This document shows, one piece after another, positions 44,502 to 53,442 of a DNA stretch of 64,000 bases; the first letter of the stretch is position 1, and each line of letters begins with the position of its first letter. Origin of the DNA: Nocardioides jensenii JCM 1364 = NBRC 14755. GTDB lineage: Bacteria > Actinomycetota > Actinomycetes > Propionibacteriales > Nocardioidaceae. The position numbers were made by a program, and so were the translations under genes. Under the pieces are notes generated by a model. That model searched no databases and was not told the origin of the DNA. It saw nothing but the letters and a program-made list of their open reading frames with translations. The stretch covers positions 1 through 64,000 of the forward strand of contig NZ_BCRJ01000046.1 of NCBI RefSeq assembly GCF_001552535.1. Reading direction: 5' to 3'.

Positions 44502-45290
44502 TCATTCGTCCTCGGCTGCCTCCAATGCGCTACGGACTGCGTCTCGGGCTACCTCAAGATCGAAGGTGGCTGGATGCCATCCGATAGGCAACCACTCTCG
44601 TGCGTGCTTGGCGTCATCGAACTGGTCCGGCAGCAGTGCCTTGTCGTATCCGCCGTCGACCCACTGCGCTACGCCTTGGTAGCCCCAGGGGCCGCCGACG
44701 TCCTCGGGCGGGCAAGCCCGTCTCCCGGTGACGAGCTCGACCTCGTCCGGCGGATCGGGCAGGACGGCTTCGACCTTGATGACGTGTTCCCATCCATCGC
44801 CGAAGTCGTAGTCGTACCAAAGTTTGTCGCCGACCTTGGCTAGCACTTGATCCAGTCGGACGTCGTCTTCCAAGACTCCACGGTCGCCCTCCTCCAGATC
44901 GAACTCGGTGATGAAGTGCGGTGCATAAGGATCGTTGCCGGTGCGGAATCGGTGCAAGTGGCTGTCGGTCCACCCCATCGCCTCGTTGAGCACGACGTGT
45001 ACGAGGTTGAGGGTGAGATCCCCTGGCAGGATCAGTCGCCGCCAGATCGGGGGCTTCACGTGGAGCAGATCCATTCGGATCTTGAAGCCTCGAACCTTGC
45101 GCGGCTTGCGTCGCAGCGTCGGCGCCAGGCTCTGGTCGGCTTCGATGGCGGTCTGACCCAGCAGGGTGTCCAACAGCTCGCGTTGCCCTGCCGGTGACAT
45201 GGAAGACACCAGCCGGAGTGCGGCGGCTCGTTGGTCGTCAGCGGGCACGAGAGGAGTCAAGCACACCGAGAGGGTCTGCTGCACGGATAG
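44502..45290 (-). CDS. Plasmid pRiA4b ORF-3 family protein, 5' end cut by IS3
   Basis: The C-terminal ~185 residues match the pRiA4b ORF-3/IS1096 TnpR-like domain: RGFKIRMDLLHVKPPIWRRLILPGDLTL, GWTDSHLHRFRTGNDPYAP, KLWYDYDFGDGWEHVIKVEAVLPDP and CPPEDVGGPWGYQGVAQWVDGG. An upstream helical part (RAAALRLVSSMSPAGQRELLDTLLGQ) is also kept. The frame continues past ~45290 only because it runs antisense through the IS3 left end, so the native start is probably lost; ATG 45200 could serve. The family function is unknown. Confidence 0.75.
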   Translation of the reverse strand, partial: LSVQQTLSVCLTPLVPADDQRAAALRLVSSMSPAGQRELLDTLLGQTAIEADQSLAPTLRRKPRKVRGFKIRMDLLHVKPPIWRRLILPGDLTLNLVHVVLNEAMGWTDSHLHRFRTGNDPYAPHFITEFDLEEGDRGVLEDDVRLDQVLAKVGDKLWYDYDFGDGWEHVIKVEAVLPDPPDEVELVTGRRACPPEDVGGPWGYQGVAQWVDGGYDKALLPDQFDDAKHAREWLPIGWHPATFDLEVARDAVRSALEAAEDE

Positions 45291-45341
45291 GTGACAACTG
45301 ATCTGGCTAGTCCGAGAGGGCTGGCCTGGAAGGATGTCATC

Positions 45342-45635
45342 ATGCCGAAGCCGTTTCCCAGAGAGTTCCGCGATGATGTGGTGCGGGTTGCCCTGAACCG
45401 TGACCCCGATGTTCCGTTGGCGCAGATCGCGAAGGATTTCGGGATTCATGTCGGGACGCTCGACAAGTGGCTGCGACAGGCTCGTATCGATGCTGGTGGG
45501 CAGAGCGGCGTGACCGTGAGCGAGTCTGCTGAGTTGCGTGAACTTCGCAAACGGAACCGACTACTGGAGCAGGAGAACGAGGTTCTGCGGCGGGCGGCAG
45601 CGTATCTGTCGCAGGCGAATCTGCCGGGAAAATGA
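45342..45635 (+). CDS. IS3 OrfA (DNA-binding)
   Basis: A 97-residue protein. HTH of the transposase-8 type (PREFRDDVVRVALNRDPDVPLAQIAKDFGIHVGTLDKWLRQAR, ~6-50), then a leucine zipper ELRELRKRNRLLEQENEVLRRAAAYL (~65-90). The stop overlaps orfB as ATGA; GGAAAATGA just before it could support a -1 ribosomal shift giving an OrfAB fusion. ATG 45342 was preferred to the upstream start at 45291. Confidence 0.92.
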   Translation: MPKPFPREFRDDVVRVALNRDPDVPLAQIAKDFGIHVGTLDKWLRQARIDAGGQSGVTVSESAELRELRKRNRLLEQENEVLRRAAAYLSQANLPGK

Positions 45636-46564
45636 TGTTCCCGCTCGTCCGTGAACTGGCCGCCACGGATGCCCCGATCAGGGTGCCTGTGACGGTGACG
45701 TGCAGGGTGCTCAAACTCGCCCGCCAGCAGTACTACCGGTGGCTCAACAACCCGGTCACCGACTCCGAACTCGTCGAGGCGTATCGCGCCAACGCGTTGT
45801 TCGACGCGCATCGCGACGACCCCGAGTTCGGCTATCGGTTCCTCGTCGATGAAGCTGCTGAGGACGGCGAGCCGATGGCGGAGCGGACCGCGTGGCGGAT
45901 CTGCTCGACCAACGGCTGGTGGAGCGCGTTCGGCAAACCCAAGAAGGGCAAGGCGAAGAAGCCCGGCCCACCGGTCCACGACGACCTGTGCGCAATGGTC
46001 GATAAGCACGGCGTGACCCGCCACGTCTTCGAAGCAGATGCCCCGAACGAGCTGTGGCTCTCCGACATCACCGAGCACCGCACCGGTGAAGGGAAGCTCT
46101 ACCTGTGCGCGATCAAGGACATCTACTCCAACCGGATCGTGGGCTACTCGATCGACTCCAGGATGAAGTCCCGGCACGCGGTCGCGGCGTTGAACAACGC
46201 TGTCGCCAGACGCGGTGAGGTGGCCGGCTGCATCGTTCACACGGACAGAGGATCGCAGTACACGTCGTTGGCGTTCACCGAAGCGCTCATCGATGCCGGG
46301 ATCACCGGCTCGATCGGGACCGTCGGTGACGCGCTGGACAACGCGCTCATGGAGTCCACGATCGGCCTGTTCAAGACCGAGGTCATCGGGCACGAGCAGA
46401 AGATCTGGGCTAGTTGGCGACAGGTTGAGGAGGCGACCGCAGCATGGGTCCACTGGTTCAATCACGACAGGCTGCACTCAGCGATCGGTGACGTCCCACC
46501 GGCCGAACTGGAGCAGGCGCACTACGCTTCAACACGAGGGCATGACAATCCCGTCGCGGCCTAA
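45632..46564 (+). CDS. IS3 OrfB (DDE integrase-core transposase)
   Basis: A 310-residue transposase. HTH_21-like region FDAHRDDPEFGYRFLVDEA, then the rve core with Asp in NELWLSDITEHRTGEGKLYL (~155), Asp in GCIVHTDRGSQYTSLAF (~205) and Glu in DNALMESTIGLFKTEVI (~240). The C-terminal HWFNHDRLHSAIGDVPPAELE is standard. Intact as read. Confidence 0.95.
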   Translation: MMFPLVRELAATDAPIRVPVTVTCRVLKLARQQYYRWLNNPVTDSELVEAYRANALFDAHRDDPEFGYRFLVDEAAEDGEPMAERTAWRICSTNGWWSAFGKPKKGKAKKPGPPVHDDLCAMVDKHGVTRHVFEADAPNELWLSDITEHRTGEGKLYLCAIKDIYSNRIVGYSIDSRMKSRHAVAALNNAVARRGEVAGCIVHTDRGSQYTSLAFTEALIDAGITGSIGTVGDALDNALMESTIGLFKTEVIGHEQKIWASWRQVEEATAAWVHWFNHDRLHSAIGDVPPAELEQAHYASTRGHDNPVAA

Positions 46565-46606
46565 CCACGCCCTCCAAAAATCTCAGGCCGATTCACAGCA
46601 CTACAC

Positions 46607-47687
46607 CACCACCGGGGACTTGACCCGTCGTTCTCGCCCCGGTCCAAGCAACGCCACCTGACCATGCCCAAAGCGACCGGTGAACTCGACATCCTGATCG
46701 GGACCGACGTGATCAGTGAGGGGCAGAACCTCCAGGACTGCGACTACCTCGTCAACTACGACATCCACTGGAACCCGGTCCGCATCATCCAACGCTTCGG
46801 CCGCGTTGACCGGATCGGCTCGACCGGTCGCGATGCGCGTGGTCGCCACCGAGTCCGGGCAGCGCAACCACTCGGTCACATCCAGATCGCCGCACCGAGC
46901 GGCGTTCAACGCTCAGATCCAGTTGGTCAACTTCTGGCCGGACATCTCGCTCGACGAATACATCAATCTCAAAGAGCGCGTCGAGAACCGAATGGTCATC
47001 GCCGACCTCGCCGCAGTCGGTGACGACAACATTCTCGACCCGGCCAGTGCGGACGCCGCTAACCGCAAAGAACAACTGCGCAAACTCCAGGATGAGGTCA
47101 TCGAACTCGAAGACGTCCGATCGGGTGTCTCCATCACTGACCTTGGCCTCAATGACTTCCGGATGGACCTTCTCGGCTACATCAAGCAACACGGCCACCT
47201 CGACTCGACCCCGAAGGGTCTGCACGCAGTCGTCCCGGCCGACGCGGCCAAGGGCTTGCATCCCGGCGTGATCTTCCCGCTGCGAAACCTCAGCGGCGGA
47301 GAAGGAGCGCATCGGGGCAACCGTTTGCATCCGCACTAATTGGTCTACCTTGGCGACGACGGCACAGTTCTATCCGACCACACCGAGGTCAAGAGCCTCC
47401 TCGATCTGCTCCGCGGCGGCTGCCGCCCCCACGAAGAACCAGTCATGGCAGTGACACGGTTTTTCAACACGGCCACCAACGAGGGTGCAGAGATGGGCGC
47501 GTACTCCGAGTTGCTGACCGAAGCCATCCAATCAATGATCGACGTCACCGATGAACAAGACCTCGACAGCCTCTTCACCGACGGCGCCACGACCGCGCTC
47601 GCCCAGACCATCAGTGGCTTGGATGACTTTGAACTGATCGCCTTCATTGCCGTCGTGGACACAGGGGCGGTGATTCCTGGTGGTTGA
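46607..47687 (+). pseudogene. SNF2-type helicase remnant (C-terminal part), multiply broken
   Basis: Three blocks of one helicase gene. Block 1 (frame of 46664) has SFSPRSKQRHLTMPKATG, ELDILIGTDVISEGQNLQD and IIQRFGRVDRIGST (helicase motifs V-VI). An extra ~82 bp (46826-46907) then shifts the frame. Block 2 (from ~46908) has NAQIQLVNFWPDISLDEY, KERVENRMVIADLAAVGDDN and GVSITDLGLNDFRMDLLGY. A TAA at 47337-47339 interrupts RLHPH-LVYLGDDG. Block 3 reaches 47687 with TTALAQTISGLDDFELIAF. The ATPase half is missing, probably lost at the IS3. Confidence 0.85.
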
Positions 47688-47973
47688 ACCTGTCGAAACC
47701 CACCTCTACCGCTGGCCGCCAGCGGCCAAGTACGGCCGCGTGATCCCGAAGGTGAAATTCTACGAACAGGCGACGCTCGGCGCGACCGTCAAGGACAAGT
47801 TCGTCTCTGACGTTCGTAGGATCACCTGGGCCTACAAGCTGGCTGAGTCCACGATCAACCTTTCGGGCAGCGCCGAGGTGCCAGAGATTCAGCCGCATTG
47901 CCCAGCACCGTGGCGGCGACGTCGTATCGCTCGCCTGCCTCGGCCATCCGGCACGACGCTCACCGGCCACTAG
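47680..47973 (+). pseudogene. DUF4391 protein, C-terminally truncated
   Basis: From GTG 47680 the frame overlaps the helicase end by 8 bp. It reads HLYRWPPAAKYGRVIPKVKFYEQ and VRRITWAYKLAESTINLSGS, the N-terminal half of DUF4391. Family similarity stops at ~47892 (AEVPEIQ) and unrelated Arg-rich sequence follows, meeting the convergent oxidase gene. Helicase plus DUF4391 commonly accompany type III restriction-modification or related phage-defence loci; here the locus is dead. Confidence 0.75.
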
Positions 47974-49100
47974 TCCTGGGCCGCGCCGAGGCGCGCCTCG
48001 GGCGTGAGGTCGGCGGCGAGACCGCCGCCGGTCGCAGCCCGGGCAAGAGCGCGACCCAGCGCAGGTGCCTGCTTGAACAGGTTGTGACCGGCCACAAAAA
48101 TGACAGAGCCTGCCTCCCACACGGCCACGCCGTCCTCGCTCCATGGGAGGTCGGTCACCCAGCAGTGAAGAAAGTCGCGCGGCTCTGGGTGGAGACCGGG
48201 CAGCGCCCGTGTCACGTATTCGCGCGCGCGTTCGTCCAGCGATCGAATCGCCGCAGGGTCGATGAACGTTCCGTCGTCGCGGACGCCGACGGTTTCGCTG
48301 AGTCCGACCGAATAACTGCTGTTGCCCGGTAGCGGCGTCGCGTACACGCCGACTTCGCCGAAGACGCCGCTGCTGTCCTGCAGGCACGCGACTCGTGCCG
48401 GGGCGGCGGCTTTCACGTCGAAGGTCAGCCGGACGTGTGCGGCAAGGCGAACCGGCAGCGACAGGCCGACGCTGCGGGCCAGGCGGGCGGTTTCGCGGCC
48501 GGCGCACACGACCACCTTGGAGTAGACAGCCCGGTCGGTGACGCTGCGTACCTCGACCGTCCCATCGGCGCGGGGATCGATTGAGATGACCTCTGCGGTG
48601 GTGACGGCATCTGCGAGGGCACCCGCGAGTGCCGTGATCGCGGTGCGGGTGCGGATCGCGCCGCCCGACTCGTCGAGCACCGCTGGCCCCGAGTACCCAG
48701 CGAGCAGCGGCATTCGCTGGGCGAGCTCGGCTGCATCGATCTCGTGCGCTTCCACGCCGCCGACCTGGTCGAGCACCCGCAGCCGCGCCAGGGCGCTGTC
48801 GCCGATCGCCACGACACCGTCTGATGAGACCAGCTCGACGTCGAAGTGTTGGGCCCACTCATCCCATACGCCGCGGCTTTCGCGCGCGAAAGCCGCGAGT
48901 CGCGGGTCGTCGTGGGCATGCCGGAAGATCCGCGACTCGCCTGCGGACTGACCCGTTCCGGGCAGACCGGCCTCGTACAAGCGCACCGGCACGCCCTGCT
49001 CCCGCAGCGCGTACGCCGTCGACAGACCGACGATCCCGCCCCCGATCACTGCTACCTCGGGTGAACGCGTCGGGGCAACGTCGTCGTCAGTTCCTGTCAT
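47970..49100 (-). CDS. Sarcosine / N-methyl amino-acid oxidase-like FAD enzyme
   Basis: DAO-family flavoprotein of 376 residues that oxidatively demethylates a secondary amine, releasing formaldehyde and H2O2. FAD motif EVAVIGGGIVGLSTAYALREQGVPVRLYEAG (~14-44), then TGQSAGESRIFRHAHDDPR. KVVVCAGRETARLARSVGLSLPVR (~195-220) and the C-terminal HCWVTDLPWSEDGVAV, FVAGHNLFKQAPALGRALA resemble SoxA/SolA, with a Cys (HCW, ~318) at the region of the flavin-linked Cys. ATG 49100. 140 bp from the monooxygenase operon upstream, same strand. Confidence 0.82.
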   Translation of the reverse strand: MTGTDDDVAPTRSPEVAVIGGGIVGLSTAYALREQGVPVRLYEAGLPGTGQSAGESRIFRHAHDDPRLAAFARESRGVWDEWAQHFDVELVSSDGVVAIGDSALARLRVLDQVGGVEAHEIDAAELAQRMPLLAGYSGPAVLDESGGAIRTRTAITALAGALADAVTTAEVISIDPRADGTVEVRSVTDRAVYSKVVVCAGRETARLARSVGLSLPVRLAAHVRLTFDVKAAAPARVACLQDSSGVFGEVGVYATPLPGNSSYSVGLSETVGVRDDGTFIDPAAIRSLDERAREYVTRALPGLHPEPRDFLHCWVTDLPWSEDGVAVWEAGSVIFVAGHNLFKQAPALGRALARAATGGGLAADLTPEARLGAAQD

Positions 49101-49201
49101 CGCGGTTCCTCGATCTGTTAGGGATGTGCGATAGGCCGCAAGAGAAGGGCCGCTGCCACGACGTCAACGGGCTGTGTCAGCCCGAAGTCGCCGCGCGCAG
49201 C

Positions 49202-49220
49202 GACCCCTCATGTCGGGGTC
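49202..49220 (-). terminator. Hairpin after the small monooxygenase gene
   Basis: GACCCC-7 nt-GGGGTC, a perfect 6-bp stem 21 bp after the stop at 49241. It may separate the formaldehyde operon from the oxidase gene. No T-run. Confidence 0.4.
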
Positions 49221-49240
49221 AGTACTCCCGGTCTGTGGTG

Positions 49241-49543
49241 TCAGGCGGGAAGTTTGGAGCCCAACACGTCGAGCTTCTCGATGGTCGGTTCGGAGAACAA
49301 CGCACCGGTCTGCTCGCCGAGAGCTACCGCAACAGGGCCGGACAGGTGAGCGTCACGTCCGGCGTCATCGGGGAACACGTCGAAGATCCCGAAGGAGGAC
49401 GGCCCGAGGCGGATCGCGAACCACGCGGTGGTCGCCGACTCTTCCTCAACAAGCGCACGGCCGCTGTCAAGGAACTCCTTCACGTCGTCCTCCTTGCCTG
49501 GCAACGCGTCAAACCTGACCAGCAATCCCTTGGCCACACTCAT
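49241..49543 (-). CDS. ABM-domain (antibiotic biosynthesis monooxygenase-like) protein
   Basis: A 100-residue ferredoxin-like dimeric barrel: KGLLVRFDALPGKEDDVKEFLDSGRALVEEESATTAWFAIRLGPSSFGIFDVFPDDAGRDAHLSG in two parts, ending LDVLGSKLP. Relatives oxidise quinones or act as stress proteins without a bound cofactor. ATG 49543 overlaps the stop of the DJ-1 gene (ATGA). A paralogue with the same FxIFDxFPDxAxRDAH core is at 57436 in the same island. Confidence 0.85.
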   Translation of the reverse strand: MSVAKGLLVRFDALPGKEDDVKEFLDSGRALVEEESATTAWFAIRLGPSSFGIFDVFPDDAGRDAHLSGPVAVALGEQTGALFSEPTIEKLDVLGSKLPA

Positions 49544-50109
49544 GACTTCTCCTCTTCCTGTGTCGTGGTGCCCGCGAGTTGGGACACGATCGCCTCGGAG
49601 AACGCCGGCAGGTCCTCCGGCGAGCGGCTGGTGATGAGATTCTTGTCGACCACGACCTCCTGGTCAACGACGTTCGCGCCGGCATTGCGCAGATCCGTGC
49701 GGATGCTCGGGAAGGACGTCAGGGTGCGACCGGTGGCCACGCCGGCTTCGATCAACGTCCACGGTCCGTGACAGATCGCCGCCACCGGCTTGCCGCTCTC
49801 GACGAAGTCCCGGACGAAGGCGACAGCGTCCTCGTCGACCCGGAGCTTGTCGGGGTTCACCGTGCCGCCCGGAAGCACCAAGGCGTCGTAGTCGGCCACC
49901 GAGGCCTCAGCCACCAGCCCGTCGACGCCGAACGTCCCCGCCGGATCCAGGTCGTTCTCGCGGGCCTGGATCTCGCCCTCATCGACCGAGAGGACCTCGG
50001 TCCGAGCGCCGGCCCTGTCCAGAGCCTCGCGGGGTTGCTCGAGTTCGACGCGCTCGACCCCGTCCGCGGCGAGGATCGCGACTCTCTTGCCCTGCAGATC
50101 TGCTGCCAT
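49540..50109 (-). CDS. DJ-1/PfpI family protein (YhbO-like)
   Basis: A 189-residue type 1 glutamine-amidotransferase-like protein, of the kind linked to protease, deglycase or chaperone stress roles. It reads GKRVAILAADGVERVELEQP at the start, DYDALVLPGGTVNPDKLR (~75) and the nucleophile elbow PVAAICHGPWTLIEAGV (~115, Cys-His). It ends NLITSRSPEDLPAFSEAIV. It starts 1 bp after the dehydrogenase stop and overlaps the next gene by 4 bp. Confidence 0.92.
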   Translation of the reverse strand: MAADLQGKRVAILAADGVERVELEQPREALDRAGARTEVLSVDEGEIQARENDLDPAGTFGVDGLVAEASVADYDALVLPGGTVNPDKLRVDEDAVAFVRDFVESGKPVAAICHGPWTLIEAGVATGRTLTSFPSIRTDLRNAGANVVDQEVVVDKNLITSRSPEDLPAFSEAIVSQLAGTTTQEEEKS

Positions 50110-50110
50110 G

Positions 50111-51277
50111 TCAGTTTGTCTTCTTTCCGTCGGACATACCCGGCTTGATGACGACCTTGGTCCAGCCCTCGGACCTGGAGTCGAAGTTCCTGTAGGCGTC
50201 GGCGGCCTGGTCCAGCGAGATCTCGTGGGAGACGATCCAGGACGGCTTCGCCTTGTCAGCCGCGATCAGGTCACGCAGCCGGCGGTTGTACTTCTTGACC
50301 GGGCACTGACCGTTGCCCATGGTCTGTCCCCTGAACCAGTGGGTGCCGAAGTCGATGGCCGCCTTGCCCTGCTTGGCCAATTCGTCCTTGGCCCCCGGGT
50401 CCTGGGGGACGAACACGCCGACGGTGCCGATCCCGCCGGTAAAACGCACCGAGTTGATGAGCATGTTCAAGGTGGCAGCCGGGTCTTCGTTCCCCTGCGG
50501 GTCGTGGGCCTGGTAGCCCACGCACTCGCAGCCACGGTCGGCTCCGAGCCCCATGGTCTCGTCCAGCACAGCCTGCACAGGGTCGGTCTTGGAGTCGTCG
50601 ATGGCGATCGCTCCGATCTGCTCGGCCAGCGCGAGCCGGTCGGGGTGGCGATCGACCACCATGACCTTCGCGGCGCCCTTGATCGTCGCGGACAGCGCAG
50701 CCATCAGACCCACCGGACCGGCTCCAGCGATCACGACGCTGTCGCCCGGGATCACGCCGGCCATCTCGGTGGCGTGGTAACCGGTGGGGAAGATGTCGGA
50801 GAGCATGACGTAGTCATTCTCCTTCTCCTCCGCGTCCTCGCCCAGGCGCAGTGCGTTGTGGTCGCCGAAGGGCACCCGGAGCAGCTCGGCCTGGCCGCCG
50901 CCGTACGGGCCCATGTCTGCGAACCCGTAGGCCGCACCGGCGGCAGACGGGTCAGGCTGGGTGGTGAGGCAGTAGTTGGTCAGCCCGCGTTCGCAGTTCT
51001 TGCAGAACCCGCACGAGATGTTGAACGGCAGCACGACCCGGTCGCCCACCTTGACCTTCTCCACGCCCTGACCGACCTCCACCACCTCCCCCATGTTCTC
51101 GTGACCGAACGTCCGGCCTTCCTCGAAGGAGGTCCGCCCCTCGTACATGTGCAGGTCCGAGCCGCAGATGTTGGTGGTTGTGATCTTGACCAGCACATCA
51201 GTGGGTCGCTCGATCTTCGCGTCCGGAACATCGGTGACTGCGACGTCTCGGGGTCCCTGATACACGACAGCCTTCAT
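50111..51277 (-). CDS. fdhA: Glutathione-independent formaldehyde dehydrogenase
   Basis: Zinc-dependent medium-chain dehydrogenase of 388 residues of the Pseudomonas FdhA type, oxidising formaldehyde with tightly bound NAD. Catalytic zinc: TNICGSDLHMYEGR (~37), RTFGHENMGEVVEVG (~57). The structural-zinc cysteines are in SCGFCKNCERGLTNYC (~88-103). NAD site SVVIAGAGPVGLMAALSATI (~172-190). The FdhA-specific GCECVGYQAHDPQGNEDPAATLN follows. ATG 51277 was chosen over a longer open frame. First of three tightly packed genes; divergent from the PucR regulator. Confidence 0.9.
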   Translation of the reverse strand: MKAVVYQGPRDVAVTDVPDAKIERPTDVLVKITTTNICGSDLHMYEGRTSFEEGRTFGHENMGEVVEVGQGVEKVKVGDRVVLPFNISCGFCKNCERGLTNYCLTTQPDPSAAGAAYGFADMGPYGGGQAELLRVPFGDHNALRLGEDAEEKENDYVMLSDIFPTGYHATEMAGVIPGDSVVIAGAGPVGLMAALSATIKGAAKVMVVDRHPDRLALAEQIGAIAIDDSKTDPVQAVLDETMGLGADRGCECVGYQAHDPQGNEDPAATLNMLINSVRFTGGIGTVGVFVPQDPGAKDELAKQGKAAIDFGTHWFRGQTMGNGQCPVKKYNRRLRDLIAADKAKPSWIVSHEISLDQAADAYRNFDSRSEGWTKVVIKPGMSDGKKTN

Positions 51278-51425
51278 ACGAATCTCCAATCGTTGTGTGG
51301 GCCTTTCGACCCCTCCACGCTCGCCGCCGACCAGCAGGAAGTCATGGGCACGCCAGGTCCAAACCACGGGGCCCCACTTGGGTCGAGTGCACAACTCGCT
51401 GCGTCGCGTGCACAGCGCAAGGGGT

Positions 51426-51431
51426 AGGATG
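51426..51431 (+). promoter_or_regulatory. Possible -10 box in the FDH/PucR intergenic region
   Basis: TAGGAT on the plus strand, within the 326-bp divergent region 51278-51603, could drive the regulator gene. Two GTGCAC sites (51391-51396 and 51408-51413 approx.) lie just upstream as a candidate binding pair. No small gene is seen there. Confidence 0.35.
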
Positions 51432-51603
51432 GGCGCAACGCCGCCCCCGAGAGTTGACGAGGACCGATGAGCTCTCACGGACTCGGACTGGATCCCGCGA
51501 TACATCAGTGCTGCAGGCACCGAGGTGTCGCCGCTCAGCGCGACGACCTGTCGGGTCCCTACGTCACAGAGGGATCCCGGGTGGGTAGGCGAGGGACCGC
51601 GAG

Positions 51604-53271
51604 ATGAGTGTCTTGGAGCCTGCCTCGACCCGAACTGTTGCGGACATCGACGGGCTGGATCTGGAACATGCCCTCACCGGCCTCCATGAGTTGCTGGTGA
51701 TGTCGCTGACGATGCTGCAACGTCACGACGTGGACGGGGTCATCGACGTCCTGGCGCGTGGGGTCGAGTCGGCGACCGGCTGCACCTTGGTTCACGTCAA
51801 CTTCCAGCGTCACCAGGAGTGGACCACCCTGCCCCCCGGGGAGCCAACGAGACCGGCGGAACCGATCCCCCCAACCGGTGAACGGGTGTTCGTGCAGGAC
51901 CACGGCGACTCCTGGACGTCTACGACCTCTGTCACGGTCGCGAACGGCGTACCCGGCCAACTGGTCCTTCGCAGCTCCACCCGACCCGACCCCGAACAGC
52001 TGTTCGTCATCGAGCGTTTGGGCGACCTCCTCCGGACGGCGCTGGCGGAGGCGGAGTCGCACGAGCGCGACCGCCGACGCGCCCGCGAACTCGAGGCAGC
52101 CAACAACGAGATGGCGCGCACCGTCGCGGTCCTGAAGCACCGGGAGGGGGTGCTTGAGGAGTTCGCCCGACTCGCCACGTCCGGGACTGAGCTCGACGTG
52201 GCCACCTCGCTGAGCCGGTTCACTGGCTCCACGGTCGTGCTGCGGGACGGATTCGGCCACGAGACGACACGGATCACGGTTGCCGGCAGGTACCAACCGG
52301 TCCTCGAGCGAACCTCGCTCGAGGCGGTGATCGGCGGACGCCCCGAACTCGGCACGATCGAACTGGAGGTGCCATCGGACAAAGAGCAAGACGACGCATT
52401 GTTCGCTCTGCAATACGCCGGCGTCGCACTGGGGCTGCTGAGGGCTCATGCCGCAGCGATGAATGAACTGGAGAACGGCTTGAGTCGAGACCTCCTCGAC
52501 GACCTTCTCGAAGGGCTCCCGAACGACGTTGCCGTGGACCGGGCATCCGCCCAGGGCCACGACCTTGGCGTTCCGCACGACTTGATCGTGTCCGCGTGGT
52601 CCTCCGACCGGGGTCAGCGCGGTCACGACCGCGACGTCGATCACCTCCGGAGGGCTTTGGCTCGTCAGCGGCTGCCCTGCTTGGTCGGCCGGAACCAGGG
52701 GCTGGTGGTCGCTCTCACCTATCGAGGTGTCGACATCGGCCGCTTGTTCGACGACTTGTCCCGCGGTTACGGCGACACCAACGGTGTGATCGCCAAGGGG
52801 GAGCCGTTCAACTCGCCGCAGCAGATCCCACGAGCCTATGAGCAAGCCCAACGAGCACTCAGGGCTCGCCAGCAGTCCCCCAAGCCGTATGGCTCCATCG
52901 CCTACGCCGACTTGGGAGTGGACCGGCTCCTTGCCCTTGACGCCAATGCCGACGAGGTCGAACGCCTCGTCAGTGACTGGCTCGGCGACCTGCTGAGCTA
53001 CGACCGCCGCCACGGCACCGAACTCGTCCTCACCCTAGCGGCGTACCTCGACCACGGAGGCAAGTACGCCGACACGGCAGCAGCGCTCTCCATCCACCGC
53101 AACACACTGCGGTACCGACTCAGCCGCATCACCGAGATCTCGGGCCACGACCTCACCGACGTCGAGACGAAACTCAACCTCCACCTGGCCGCCCGTGCCT
53201 GGCGACTGCGCCGTGCCCCCGTCGGCGAGCCCCCGCGGGACACCGTCCGGAGCGGTACTCCCATTCCGTAG
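51604..53271 (+). CDS. PucR-family transcriptional regulator
   Basis: A 555-residue regulator. The N-terminal ~150 residues resemble a GAF-like sensor (HALTGLHELLVMSLTMLQRHDVDGVIDVLARGVESATG). A helical segment (~150-190) leads to a CdaR GGDEF-like central part. The C-terminal PucR HTH is LAAYLDHGGKYADTAAALSIHRNTLRYRLSRITEISGHDL (~480-520). Divergent from the formaldehyde dehydrogenase operon, its likely target. ATG 51604, though the ribosome site is poor (GGACCGCGAG). Confidence 0.85.
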   Translation: MSVLEPASTRTVADIDGLDLEHALTGLHELLVMSLTMLQRHDVDGVIDVLARGVESATGCTLVHVNFQRHQEWTTLPPGEPTRPAEPIPPTGERVFVQDHGDSWTSTTSVTVANGVPGQLVLRSSTRPDPEQLFVIERLGDLLRTALAEAESHERDRRRARELEAANNEMARTVAVLKHREGVLEEFARLATSGTELDVATSLSRFTGSTVVLRDGFGHETTRITVAGRYQPVLERTSLEAVIGGRPELGTIELEVPSDKEQDDALFALQYAGVALGLLRAHAAAMNELENGLSRDLLDDLLEGLPNDVAVDRASAQGHDLGVPHDLIVSAWSSDRGQRGHDRDVDHLRRALARQRLPCLVGRNQGLVVALTYRGVDIGRLFDDLSRGYGDTNGVIAKGEPFNSPQQIPRAYEQAQRALRARQQSPKPYGSIAYADLGVDRLLALDANADEVERLVSDWLGDLLSYDRRHGTELVLTLAAYLDHGGKYADTAAALSIHRNTLRYRLSRITEISGHDLTDVETKLNLHLAARAWRLRRAPVGEPPRDTVRSGTPIP

Positions 53272-53442
53272 GTCCCAGACCAGGAGTATCTCGGCTCGCA
53301 CCCGGACACACCGCCTGGGCCGTCACGCAAAAACGCACGTGCTGCATCCCGTGCGCGGCGGAGCAGTCTCAGTGACGATGGCGCTCGGGGAGCGCGATAA
53401 GTTGTCGTCGAGGACACCCGGAGCGACCGACAGGGGCAGCAT

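Larger units (their letters stand above)
45291..46597 (+). mobile_element. IS3-family insertion sequence
   Basis: About 1.3 kb holding overlapping orfA and orfB. The edges are approximate: TGACAACTGATC near 45292 and CCGATTCACA ending near 46597 are the best outer ends, with GAGAGGGC and GGAGGGC as similar inner boxes. No clear target duplication is visible. It separates the 5' end of the pRiA4b-type gene from the helicase remnant and probably broke both. Confidence 0.75.
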
